A stretch of DNA of 43,735 bases from positions 1 to 43,735 of the forward strand of contig DATJIM010000048.1 of assembly GCA_035493195.1 (NCBI GenBank), in the 5' to 3' direction. Shown one piece after another: positions 35,828 through 43,727 of this stretch; position 1 is the first letter of the stretch; every line of letters starts with the position of its first letter. This DNA comes from Schlegelella_A sp035493195. GTDB lineage: Bacteria; Pseudomonadota; Gammaproteobacteria; Burkholderiales; Burkholderiaceae_C. The translations under genes were made by a program, and so were the position numbers. The notes beneath the pieces were generated by a model that saw nothing but the letters and a program-made list of their open reading frames with translations, was not told where the DNA came from and made no database searches.

Positions 35828-36763
35828 ATGTCCGATTCGCCTTCGATGCCGTCGCGCCGCGATGCCCTCAGGTGCCTCGCATACGGGAGCGCCGGAACGC
35901 TGTTCACTCTGGCCGGCGGGGTGTTCACGCCGATCGACCTCGCGCTCGCCGCGTCGCGCGACGGCGCCATCGGGGGCAAGCCGCTCTTCGTGCAGATCAG
36001 CGACACCCACATCGGCTTTCGCAAGGAGGCCAATCCGGACGTCGACGGCACGCTCGAGCGGACGATCGACGTCGTCAACGCGATGCCGGAGCAGCCGGCG
36101 CTCGCGATCCACACGGGAGACATCACGCACCTGTCGAAGGCCGCCGAATTCGACCACGCGCAGCAGCTGTTCGCGCGCTTGCGCGTCAGCGAGATGCACA
36201 CCGTACCCGGCGAGCACGACACGCTCGACACCGGCGCCGCAGAGTACTTCGGCCGTTTCGGCCGGGCATCGAACAACAAGGGCTTCTACAGCTTCGACCA
36301 CGCCGGAGTGCACTTCGTCGCGCTCGTCAACGTCCTCGACTTCAAGGACGGCGGCCTCGGAACGCTGGGCGCCGAGCAGATCGCCTGGCTCGCCGCCGAC
36401 CTGAAGGCACGCTCGGCAAGCACGCCGATCGTCGTCTTCGCGCACATGCCGCTGTGGACGATCTACGAGCCGTGGGGTTGGGGAACCGGCGACGCCGACC
36501 AGGTGCTCGCGATGCTGCGCCGGTTCGGCTCGGTGACGGTCCTGAACGGGCACATCCACCAGATCGTGCAGAAGGTCGAAGGCAACGTCACCTTCCACAC
36601 CGCGCGGTCGACGGCGTATCCGCAGCCCGCCGTCGGCCAGGGCGCAGGCCCCGGACCGCTCACGGTGCCCGCAGAGCAGCTGCGCTCGATGCTCGGCGTG
36701 ACGACGGTCTCGGTGGCGACGGCGCAAGGGCCGCTCAGGCTGACCGACACGACGATCGCTTGA
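35828..36763 (+). CDS. Tat-exported calcineurin-like metallophosphoesterase
   Basis: 311 residues. SRRDALRCLAYGSAG is a twin-arginine signal, so the folded enzyme is exported. Metal motifs: SDTHIGF, GDITH, FAHMP and GHIHQ are canonical. The expected GNHD/E motif reads GEHD, replacing the Asn that normally bridges or binds the second metal. Length and layout match 3',5'-cyclic-nucleotide-phosphodiesterase-like and related proteins, but cytoplasmic CpdA lacks a Tat signal. ATG 35828 follows CAGGAG. It precedes a cytochrome c gene by 29 bases. Confidence 0.88.
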   Translation: MSDSPSMPSRRDALRCLAYGSAGTLFTLAGGVFTPIDLALAASRDGAIGGKPLFVQISDTHIGFRKEANPDVDGTLERTIDVVNAMPEQPALAIHTGDITHLSKAAEFDHAQQLFARLRVSEMHTVPGEHDTLDTGAAEYFGRFGRASNNKGFYSFDHAGVHFVALVNVLDFKDGGLGTLGAEQIAWLAADLKARSASTPIVVFAHMPLWTIYEPWGWGTGDADQVLAMLRRFGSVTVLNGHIHQIVQKVEGNVTFHTARSTAYPQPAVGQGAGPGPLTVPAEQLRSMLGVTTVSVATAQGPLRLTDTTIA

Positions 36764-36792
36764 GCGTGCTCGACGAACCCCGAGGACATCGC

Positions 36793-37215
36793 ATGAACCA
36801 TCCTGTCATCCGCTTCGCACGCAGCGTCGGCTGCACCGCGGCCGCCGCCGTCGTCGTCGCCGTGTCGATCGCCGCATTGACGCGGCCGACGCCGAGCGCC
36901 GCCGCGACGACCGCGCTGCGCGGCGATGCGGCGCGCGGCAAGACGCTGTACCAGGCGTGCGCCGCGTGCCATTCGATCGAGGACAACGACGTCGGGCCGA
37001 GGCATCGCGGCGTCGTCGGCAGGCACGCGGGGAGCGTCGCGGACTACGCTTACTCCGCGGCGTTGAAGAAGAGCGAGCTGACCTGGGACGAAGCGACGCT
37101 CGACCGCTGGCTCACCAACCCGAGCGCGCTCGTGCCGGGAACGAAGATGTTCTTCAAGCTCGACGACGCGCAGGCGCGCGCCGACGTCATCGCCTATCTC
37201 AAGGAGCAGAAGTGA
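36793..37215 (+). CDS. Class I cytochrome c
   Basis: 140 residues with a signal peptide or anchor (TAAAAVVVAVSIAAL). CAACH at 56-60 binds the haem; GPRHRGVVGR and PGTKMFF follow, with Met119 as the likely sixth ligand. This is the mitochondrial-c2-like soluble or membrane-tethered cytochrome. It sits between the phosphoesterase and the cyclase-like membrane protein, 46 bases before the latter, and could carry electrons to or from it or the di-haem protein. Confidence 0.94.
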   Translation: MNHPVIRFARSVGCTAAAAVVVAVSIAALTRPTPSAAATTALRGDAARGKTLYQACAACHSIEDNDVGPRHRGVVGRHAGSVADYAYSAALKKSELTWDEATLDRWLTNPSALVPGTKMFFKLDDAQARADVIAYLKEQK

Positions 37216-37261
37216 CGCGCCCCCCGGCTGGCCATCGAAGCTGAGACCGGGAATTGCGGGC

Positions 37262-38971
37262 ATGCTCTCGCCGGTGAGCGCCACCCCTGCCGCGATCTTC
37301 CGCCCGCTCGGCCGCTGGATTCCGCAAACGCGCCGCGACCTGCGGCTGGCGAGCGGGATCGTGCTCTTCACGTACGTGACGCTGCACCTGACATGCCACG
37401 CGCTCGGCCTGGTCTCGCTCGACCTCGCCGAGCGCGCCTTGCGCGTCACGGTGCTGCTCTGGCACAGCGCGCCCGGGACGCTGTTGCTGTACGGCGCCGC
37501 GGCGACCCACGTCACGCTCGCGCTCCTTGCCGTCTACGACCGGCGGACGCTGCGCATCCCGCCGCTGCAGGGGCTGCGGATCGTCCTCGGCGTGACGATG
37601 CCGCTCGCGCTGATCGGCCACTTCATCGCGACGCGCTACGCGTTCGAGCGCTTCGCGTTGCCGGCCGAATACTCGCGCGTCGTCACCGGGATCTGGGCGA
37701 ACGGAACATCCGGGCTCGCGCTCGGCCTGCTCGCACCCGGCTGGATCCACGGCTGCCTCGGCCTGCGCTACGCATTCGGCCATCGGCGCAGCCTGCAACG
37801 GTGGAAGCTCGGGTTCTTCGCCGCGGCGCTGCTGTTGCCGGTCTTCGCCGGTGTCGGCTTTGTCACCATGGCGCGCGAGCTCGAGGCGCGGCGATCGTTG
37901 TACCCATCGGCGGCGGCCGCGCCGACGCGCACGCAGGAGTCGCGACTGCGCGAAGCGCGCGAAGGCGCGCTCGTCGTCTACCTCGGGCTGGTCGCGCTCG
38001 TCATCGTCGGCCGCAGCTGGCGAAGCGCGGCCGAGCGCCGAGATCGCTCGGTCGTCTGGATCGCGTATCCGGGGCGCACCGTGAGCGTGCCGCGTGGCTG
38101 GACGGTGCTCGAGGCGAGCCGCAGCTTCGGCATCCCGCACGCGGCGATGTGCGGCGGCCGCGCGCGCTGCACGACGTGCCGCGTCCGCGTCGTGCATGGC
38201 GCGTCGCACTGCCCGCTGCCGGCGACCGACGAGCAAGGCGCGCTCGATCGCATCGCGCCGACCGCCCCCGATGTCCGTCTCGCGTGCCAGCTGCGTCCGA
38301 CCGGCGACATCGCCGTCGAGCCGCTCGTCTCGGTCGCGGGCGCGCCGTCTCGCGTCGCAGGGCACGCGTCGCCGGCCGCGGGAGACCACGACGCCGCGAT
38401 CGTGCTCGTCGACGTTCGCATCGACGCCGGCAGCGCCGCGACGCACGCCGCCGCGCACGACACCATCCACGCGCTCGGCCGCGCCTTCGCGATCGTCGAC
38501 GCCGCGGCCGGCGTCGCTGGCGTCGACGCGCACAAGCATTCGGCGACGAGCTGGCTGCTGCTCTTTCGCGCCGACGACGGTCGCGCCGCGGCACTCGCGC
38601 GCGCTCTCGCCGTCGCCGAGCGCATCGCGGCCGACGCCGAGCGCCTCGCAGCCTCGCTTCGCGACGAGCTCGGCGTCGCGGTGCAGACGGCGCTCGTCCT
38701 CCACGTCGGCCGCATCGCCGTCGGTGCGATCGGCACGGCGACGACCGCCGTCGCGGGGGCGCCGTTCGACGCCGTCGAGCGCGTTCGCGCGACATTGCCT
38801 CGCACCGCCGCGAGCTTCACGATCTCGCGCGATGCCGCCGAGGCGCTCGGCGTCGTCGACGACGGCTGGCGCTGGACCGTCGTGCCCGACGACGGCGGCG
38901 CAGCCGAAGCGCGCGCCACCGCTTGGAGCGCGGTGCCGCTCGCGGCGCTTCGCGTCAGCGCTGGCCGTTGA
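37262..38971 (+). CDS. Six-helix membrane anchor + [2Fe-2S] ferredoxin + class III adenylate cyclase-like domain
   Basis: 569 residues. About six membrane helices (25-255) contain several His (TLHLTCHALG, LLWHSAPG, AATHVTL, LIGHFIATRY, WIHGCLG), like the di-haem b anchor of the S. meliloti CyaC-type redox-responsive cyclases. A [2Fe-2S] domain follows with Cys297, Cys303, Cys306 and Cys342. Residues about 375-569 are a class III cyclase-like domain. Its first metal Asp is kept (Asp384 in LVDVRID), but the second is Thr429 (KHSATSWLLLF, where K-x-x-G-D is expected) and the transition-state Asn is Asp (PFDAVER). So it may be an inactive sensor or a divergent cyclase. It overlaps the end of the next gene by 17 bases. 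Confidence 0.87.
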   Translation: MLSPVSATPAAIFRPLGRWIPQTRRDLRLASGIVLFTYVTLHLTCHALGLVSLDLAERALRVTVLLWHSAPGTLLLYGAAATHVTLALLAVYDRRTLRIPPLQGLRIVLGVTMPLALIGHFIATRYAFERFALPAEYSRVVTGIWANGTSGLALGLLAPGWIHGCLGLRYAFGHRRSLQRWKLGFFAAALLLPVFAGVGFVTMARELEARRSLYPSAAAAPTRTQESRLREAREGALVVYLGLVALVIVGRSWRSAAERRDRSVVWIAYPGRTVSVPRGWTVLEASRSFGIPHAAMCGGRARCTTCRVRVVHGASHCPLPATDEQGALDRIAPTAPDVRLACQLRPTGDIAVEPLVSVAGAPSRVAGHASPAAGDHDAAIVLVDVRIDAGSAATHAAAHDTIHALGRAFAIVDAAAGVAGVDAHKHSATSWLLLFRADDGRAAALARALAVAERIAADAERLAASLRDELGVAVQTALVLHVGRIAVGAIGTATTAVAGAPFDAVERVRATLPRTAASFTISRDAAEALGVVDDGWRWTVVPDDGGAAEARATAWSAVPLAALRVSAGR

Positions 38972-39887
38972 CCAGCTGCAGGTAGAGCTCGCCGGCGCGC
39001 GCCGTCTGCGGAGCCGGTTGGCCGTTGCCGATCGTCCGGCCGTCGACCTTCGTCACCGGCGTCACTCCGCCGAGCGTGCCGGTGACGAACGCCTCGTCGG
39101 CGGCGTAGACCTGCGCGAGCGTGAAGTCGCATTCGCGCGCCACTCCGCCAGCGCCGCGCCAGGCGTCGATGACGTTGCGCTGGGTGATGCCCTTGAACGA
39201 GTAGTCGCCCGTCGACGTCCACAGCTCGCGACCGCGGACGATGAAGAAGTTGGTCGAGTTGCAGCTCGCGACGAAGCCGCGCGGGTCGAGCATCAAGGCT
39301 TCGTCGGCGCCGGCGTGGATCGCCTGGATCAGTGCCTGGATCAGGTTGAGCCGGCTGTGCGAGTTGAGCCGCAGGTCGAAGACGTCGGGCGCGCTGGTCC
39401 GGAAGGTCGAGGTGAAGAGCGAGAGGCCGCGCGCCTTCGACTCGGGCTTGGGCGTCTTGAACTCGGCGACGATGACGATGGTCGCCTTGCCGATCACGAA
39501 GCGCGGGTCCTGGTTGACCGTGCGCTTGACGCCGCGCGTCACCATCAGCCGGACGTGCACGCCGTCGGTCATCGCGTTCTTCGCCAGCGTGTCGCGCACC
39601 GCCTGCGCGACCTCGTCGCGCGTGAGGCCGATGTCGAGGGCGATCGACGTCGCGCCCTCCCAGAGCCGGTCGAGGTGCGCGTCGAGGCTGATGATCGTGC
39701 CCTGCACGAGGCGGAGGCCCTCCCAGATGCCGTCGCCGAGGACGAAGCCGCTGTCGAAGATCGAGACGCGCGCCTCGTCGCGCGGCACGAACTCGCCGTT
39801 GACGTAGACGAGGACGCCGTCGTTGCGCGGGTCGGCGACGTAGCCCTGCGCGCTCTCGCCTCGTGCGAGGCCGGTCGATGCGGTCAT
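38955..39887 (-). CDS. Class IV aminotransferase homologue lacking the PLP lysine
   Basis: 310 residues from ATG 39887, chosen over a start 27 bases upstream because GAGGAG lies just before it. The fold is that of branched-chain/D-amino-acid aminotransferases: VYVNGEFVPRDEARVSIFDSG, VLGDGIWEGLR, GITQRNVIDA and VTGTLGGVTPV. Where IKSLNRLN with the PLP lysine is expected, the sequence is LNSHSRLN, placing Asn at the Lys position. The Glu that contacts the PLP ring nitrogen (normally E-G-T-S-S-N) is also lost (ASCNSTNFF). It follows the amino-acid ABC ATPase by 31 bases. I infer either no PLP chemistry or a different reaction. Confidence 0.88.
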   Translation of the reverse strand: MTASTGLARGESAQGYVADPRNDGVLVYVNGEFVPRDEARVSIFDSGFVLGDGIWEGLRLVQGTIISLDAHLDRLWEGATSIALDIGLTRDEVAQAVRDTLAKNAMTDGVHVRLMVTRGVKRTVNQDPRFVIGKATIVIVAEFKTPKPESKARGLSLFTSTFRTSAPDVFDLRLNSHSRLNLIQALIQAIHAGADEALMLDPRGFVASCNSTNFFIVRGRELWTSTGDYSFKGITQRNVIDAWRGAGGVARECDFTLAQVYAADEAFVTGTLGGVTPVTKVDGRTIGNGQPAPQTARAGELYLQLVNGQR

Positions 39888-39918
39888 GGGAATCTCCTCG
39901 CGTCGGCGACGCAATCCA

Positions 39919-40707
39919 TCAGAAGTCGAACTCGCGGTGCCGCTCGACGAACGCCCGAGTGCGCGGCTGGCTCGGGTGCTTGAGCACCTCGTCCGGCGTG
40001 CCCTGCTCGTGGATGACGCCGTCGGCGAGGAAGACGACGCGGCTCGCGACGTGGTAGGCGAAGCCGATCTCGTGCGTCACCAGCAGCATCGTGCGGCCCT
40101 CTTCGGCGAGCGCGCGGATGACGCGCAGCACTTCGCCGACGAGCTCGGGGTCGAGCGCGGAGGTCGGCTCGTCGAAGAGCAGCAGCTCGGGGTCCATCGC
40201 GAGCGCGCGCGCGATCGCGACGCGCTGCTTCTGGCCGCCTGAGAGGCGCGCGGGGTACGCAGCGGCCTTGTCGGCGAGGCCGACGCGCACGAGCTCGCGC
40301 TGCGCACGATCGCGCGCCTCGGCTTCGCGCTGGCCGCGCACCGTGCGCAACCCCTCCATGACGTTGCCGATCGCCGTCATGTGCGGGAAGAGATTGAACT
40401 GCTGGAACACCATGCCGACGCGCTGGCGGACGCGCGTCAGCTCGGTCTCGTCGTAGGCGCGCCGGCCCGGGTCGCGCTTGTCGGCGGCGTCGCGCCCGAT
40501 GGCGCTGCCGGCGAGCTCGACGACGCCGGCGCTCGGCTGCTCCATGAAGTTGAGGCAGCGCAGCAACGTGCTCTTGCCCGAGCCCGAAGCGCCGAGGATC
40601 GCGATCCGATCGCCGGGCAGCACGTCGAGGTCGATCCCGCGCAGCACGGCGTGCTCGCCGAAGCGCTTGTGCAGCCCGCGGACGCGCAGCAGCGGGGAGG
40701 TCGACAT
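39919..40707 (-). CDS. Polar amino-acid ABC transporter ATPase (GlnQ/HisP type)
   Basis: 262 residues from ATG 40707; ATG 40746 in frame would add 13 residues. Walker A GASGSGKST, Q-loop VFQQFNLFPHMT, signature LSGGQKQR, Walker B LLLFDEPTSALDPE and LVTHEIGFAY are all intact. It belongs with the two permeases and binding protein at 41480-43727, from which it is separated by an opposite-strand gene. It must therefore be transcribed through that gene or from its own promoter in 40708-40791. Confidence 0.95.
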   Translation of the reverse strand: MSTSPLLRVRGLHKRFGEHAVLRGIDLDVLPGDRIAILGASGSGKSTLLRCLNFMEQPSAGVVELAGSAIGRDAADKRDPGRRAYDETELTRVRQRVGMVFQQFNLFPHMTAIGNVMEGLRTVRGQREAEARDRAQRELVRVGLADKAAAYPARLSGGQKQRVAIARALAMDPELLLFDEPTSALDPELVGEVLRVIRALAEEGRTMLLVTHEIGFAYHVASRVVFLADGVIHEQGTPDEVLKHPSQPRTRAFVERHREFDF

Positions 40708-40791
40708 GGCGTCGCGTGACGACGGGTTGGCGGGATTGGCCGGCATCTTGCGCTTTACTGTATCGAGTAGGTCCAACGCTTGGAGCGCAAC

Positions 40792-41523
40792 ATGGTCTGG
40801 AGAAATCGATCGAGCTGGGGTGCGGCCGCCGTCTTCCTGGTCGCCGCCCTCGCCTGCGCCTGTGCCGCCGCGCAGGAGCTCGAGGTGCAGTTCACCGGAA
40901 CGGTGACCTCGGTGGCCGGCGTGCCCGGCGCGAGCGTCGCCGACACGATCGTCGGCAGCCTCGTGTTCGACCTCTCGGCGCTGCTGCCGACGACACAGAC
41001 CAACGGATCGACGTTCTCGTTGGCGACCCTGTCCACGCCGTCGACCGACCCAGCGGCGAGCGGCTCGACCGTGACGTTCTCGAGCGGCGGCAGCTTCTCG
41101 ACCGGGCTCGCGGGCTTCAACCACATCGCGGCACTCGACCTGTACCGCAACGCGGCCACCGGCGCGAACATCTACTCGATGTCCTCGACGGACCTCGAGC
41201 TGCCGCCGGGGCTCGGGGGCACCTCGATCTCGTTGACCGTGACCGATTCGCTCGGCGCCGCGACGGGGATCTTCTCGACGCCGCCCGGCGATCTCTCGCT
41301 CCTCCAGGCGATCGACTGGTTCGCGGCCGGCGCGACGGCCGGTGGCAACTTCGCGGCCGGCGACGGCGGCGCCGCCTTCGCCCTCACGTCGCTGCACGTC
41401 GGCCCCGTCGCCGCGGTGCCCGAGCCGGCGACGTTGCCGCTGCTGCTCGGCGGGCTCGGCTGCGTCGGCGTGGTCGCCCTCAGGCGTCGGCGCGGCCGAG
41501 GCGACGCTCGAGCGCGTAAGTGA
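40792..41523 (+). CDS. PEP-CTERM sorting-domain protein
   Basis: 243 residues. Signal peptide (AAVFLVAALACACAAA), a Ser/Thr/Gly/Ala-rich central region without recognised motifs, and a textbook C-terminal sorting signal: VPEPATLPLLL, a hydrophobic helix and an Arg cluster (RRRRGRG). Such proteins are processed by an exosortase, not seen in this window, and are often linked to exopolysaccharide. ATG 40792 follows TTGGAG. It lies antisense between the permease and ATPase genes of an amino-acid transporter, overlapping the permease 3' end by 44 bases. Confidence 0.9.
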   Translation: MVWRNRSSWGAAAVFLVAALACACAAAQELEVQFTGTVTSVAGVPGASVADTIVGSLVFDLSALLPTTQTNGSTFSLATLSTPSTDPAASGSTVTFSSGGSFSTGLAGFNHIAALDLYRNAATGANIYSMSSTDLELPPGLGGTSISLTVTDSLGAATGIFSTPPGDLSLLQAIDWFAAGATAGGNFAAGDGGAAFALTSLHVGPVAAVPEPATLPLLLGGLGCVGVVALRRRRGRGDARARK

Positions 41524-42154
41524 CCTGCACGAGCGGGAACAGGCAGAGGAAGAAGACGACGCCGATCACGGTGTAGGTCTCGATCGGGTTGAAGTTGAGC
41601 GAGGCCAGGAGCTTGCCTTGCTGCAGCAGCTCGACGTAGGCGATCGCCGAGGCGAGCGTCGTCATCTTGAAGATCTCGATGCCGCGGTTCGTCAGCGCCG
41701 GGACCATGCGCCGCAGCGCCTGCGGCAGGACGATGCGGCGCATCGCCTGCGCCGCGGTCATGCCGAGCGCGCGCGCCGCCTCGGCCTGGCCGCGGTCGAT
41801 CGATTCGATCCCGCCGCGGTAGATCTCGGCCGAGAACGCCGCCGAGTTGAGCGAGATGCCGAGCGCCGCCGCCGCGAGCGGGCTGATCGAGAACGGCAGG
41901 AGGATCGGCAGCGCGTAATAGAACCAGAGGATCTGCACCAGCACCGGCGTGTTGCGGAAGAACTCGACGAACGCCGTCGCCGGCAGATGCACCCAGCGCG
42001 ATCGCGCATGCCGGCCCAGGCCGACGACGAGCCCGAAGCCGAAGCCGAGCACGACGCAGATCGCGAACAGGCGCAGCGTGCCGAGCGCGCCCGCCCAGAG
42101 CACGTCGAGGTTGTCGAGCACCGGCGCGAAGTTCCAGCGGTAGAGCGCGTTCAT
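41480..42154 (-). CDS. Polar amino-acid ABC transporter permease (HisM/GlnP type), second
   Basis: 224 residues, about five membrane helices. FFRNTPVLVQILWFYYALP is the conserved early segment and EAARALGMTAAQAMRRIVLP the EAA coupling loop that docks the ATPase. It begins 10 bases after the first permease gene. It overlaps the PEP-CTERM gene on the other strand at its 3' end. Confidence 0.94.
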   Translation of the reverse strand: MNALYRWNFAPVLDNLDVLWAGALGTLRLFAICVVLGFGFGLVVGLGRHARSRWVHLPATAFVEFFRNTPVLVQILWFYYALPILLPFSISPLAAAALGISLNSAAFSAEIYRGGIESIDRGQAEAARALGMTAAQAMRRIVLPQALRRMVPALTNRGIEIFKMTTLASAIAYVELLQQGKLLASLNFNPIETYTVIGVVFFLCLFPLVQVTYALERRLGRADA

Positions 42155-42164
42155 GGCAGAAGCG

Positions 42165-42842
42165 TCAGCGCGCCATCCCTTCGCCGCTGGCGGCGAGGCG
42201 CCGCTCGAGCCCGTGGACGAGCTGGCTCGCCGCGAAGATGACGGTGAAGTAGATCAGCGCCGTCACGGTGAACACCTCGAGCGGCCGGAACGTCTTCTGC
42301 GCCACCTCGTTGGTCTGGAACAGCAGGTCGGCGTAGGAGACGATCGCGACCAGCGTCGTCGTCTTCATCAGCTCGATCGCGCGCTCGAGGAAGGCGGGGA
42401 TCATCCGCTTGACGGCCTGCGGCAGGACGACGCGGCGCATCACCTGGCGCGGCGCCATGCCGAGGGCGCGGCCCGCCTCCCACTGCCCGCGCTCGACCGA
42501 GACGATGCCGCCGCGGAACACCTCGGCGAAGAACGCCGCCGACTGGATCGAGAAGGTGAGCACCGCGGCGACGTACGGCGTCATCTCGACCCGGATCAGG
42601 ATCGGCAGCGCGAAGAAGAACCAGAACAGCTGGACCAGCGGCGGCGTCGTGCGGAAGACCTCGATCACCGCGCCCGCGGGCCACGCCAGCAGCTTCCGTG
42701 GCGAGAGCCGCATCAGCGCCAGGACGAGGCCGAGCGGCACGCCGAAGGCGAGCGCCGCGCCGGTGACCTTCAGCGTGTTGAGGAGGCCCAGCGCCAGGAG
42801 GTCCGCGTTCGCCCACACCGGGGCGAAGTTCCAGACGTGCAT
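42165..42842 (-). CDS. Polar amino-acid ABC transporter permease (HisQ/GlnP type), first
   Basis: 225 residues with five hydrophobic helices. VFRTTPPLVQLFWFFFALP and EAGRALGMAPRQVMRRVVLP are the family hallmarks. It pairs with the permease encoded immediately downstream to form the heterodimeric channel. It begins 39 bases after the binding-protein stop. Confidence 0.94.
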   Translation of the reverse strand: MHVWNFAPVWANADLLALGLLNTLKVTGAALAFGVPLGLVLALMRLSPRKLLAWPAGAVIEVFRTTPPLVQLFWFFFALPILIRVEMTPYVAAVLTFSIQSAAFFAEVFRGGIVSVERGQWEAGRALGMAPRQVMRRVVLPQAVKRMIPAFLERAIELMKTTTLVAIVSYADLLFQTNEVAQKTFRPLEVFTVTALIYFTVIFAASQLVHGLERRLAASGEGMAR

Positions 42843-42881
42843 CGGCGTGACCGACCGAACGAGTGCGAGCGCGCCGGCCGG

Positions 42882-43727
42882 CTACGACTTGCCGAGCAGC
42901 TCCTTCATCACCGGCGGCGACGCCTTGGGATCGAGGCCGAAGCCGACCAGGAACTCCTCGTACCACTTCTGCGTCTGGCCGTTCGCGTAGAACTTGCCGA
43001 TCTCCTTGTCGACCCACTCGACGAAGGACTTGTCGGCCTCCTTGCGGACGGCGACGCTCGACGCCTGCGACTGCGCCGGCGTCGGCACGACGATCTTTCC
43101 GGCGCCGAGCTTCTGCCGCGCCGCGAGCAGCGGCGGGTGGAACAGGCACACCGCGTCGGTGCGTCCGGCCTGGTAGGCCGCGATCGCCGCGGCGTTGTCG
43201 GGGAAGCGCGAGATCTGCGCCTTGGCGACGTTCTCGGTGAGGAACTTGTCCATGCTGCTCGCCTGCGGCACGGCGATGCGCACGGCCGGCTTGTCGAGAT
43301 CGGCCCACGCCTGCACCGGCAGGTCGTCGCGCGCCAGCACGGCGAGCGAGTAATACAGGAGCGGTGTCTTCGGGAAGTCGACCGCCTGCGCGCGCTCGGG
43401 CGTCGCATCCATCATCGACATCATGTCGATCTTGTTGCCTTGCAGCGCGGCGATCGCCGTGCCCCACGTCACCTCGACCGGCTCGAACTTGACGCCGAGG
43501 TCGGCGGCCATCTGCTTGCCGAGCGAGACGCCGACGCCGCTCGACCAGTCGCCCGACTTCAGGTCCTTCGAGAACCACGGCGGCGCCTGCGTGACGCCGA
43601 CGCGGAGCGTTCCGCGCTGCTTGATCTGCGCGAGCGTCGTCTCCGAAGACGATTGCGACCAGGCGGCCGGTGCGCATGCGGCAACGGCGAGGGCGAGGGC
43701 GGTGCGGCGGCGGACGAGGGCGGACAT
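42882..43727 (-). CDS. Polar amino-acid ABC transporter substrate-binding protein (family 3)
   Basis: 281 residues. Signal peptide (ALALAVAACAPAAWS) then IKQRGTLRVGVTQAPPWFS, the standard opening of family 3 binding proteins, with GVGVSLGKQMAADLGVKFE and DMMSMMDATPERAQAVDF as the following conserved stretches. It delivers a polar or charged amino acid or analogue to the two permeases downstream. It is the first gene of the minus-strand transporter operon; its promoter would lie beyond the right edge of the window. Confidence 0.94.
   Translation of the reverse strand: MSALVRRRTALALAVAACAPAAWSQSSSETTLAQIKQRGTLRVGVTQAPPWFSKDLKSGDWSSGVGVSLGKQMAADLGVKFEPVEVTWGTAIAALQGNKIDMMSMMDATPERAQAVDFPKTPLLYYSLAVLARDDLPVQAWADLDKPAVRIAVPQASSMDKFLTENVAKAQISRFPDNAAAIAAYQAGRTDAVCLFHPPLLAARQKLGAGKIVVPTPAQSQASSVAVRKEADKSFVEWVDKEIGKFYANGQTQKWYEEFLVGFGLDPKASPPVMKELLGKS

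Noticed and set aside
36793..37215. Start of the cytochrome c gene far upstream, within the phosphoesterase region
   Set aside because: The long frame from 35665 overlaps the well-supported phosphoesterase; the ATG at 36793 gives a proper signal peptide and mature cytochrome.
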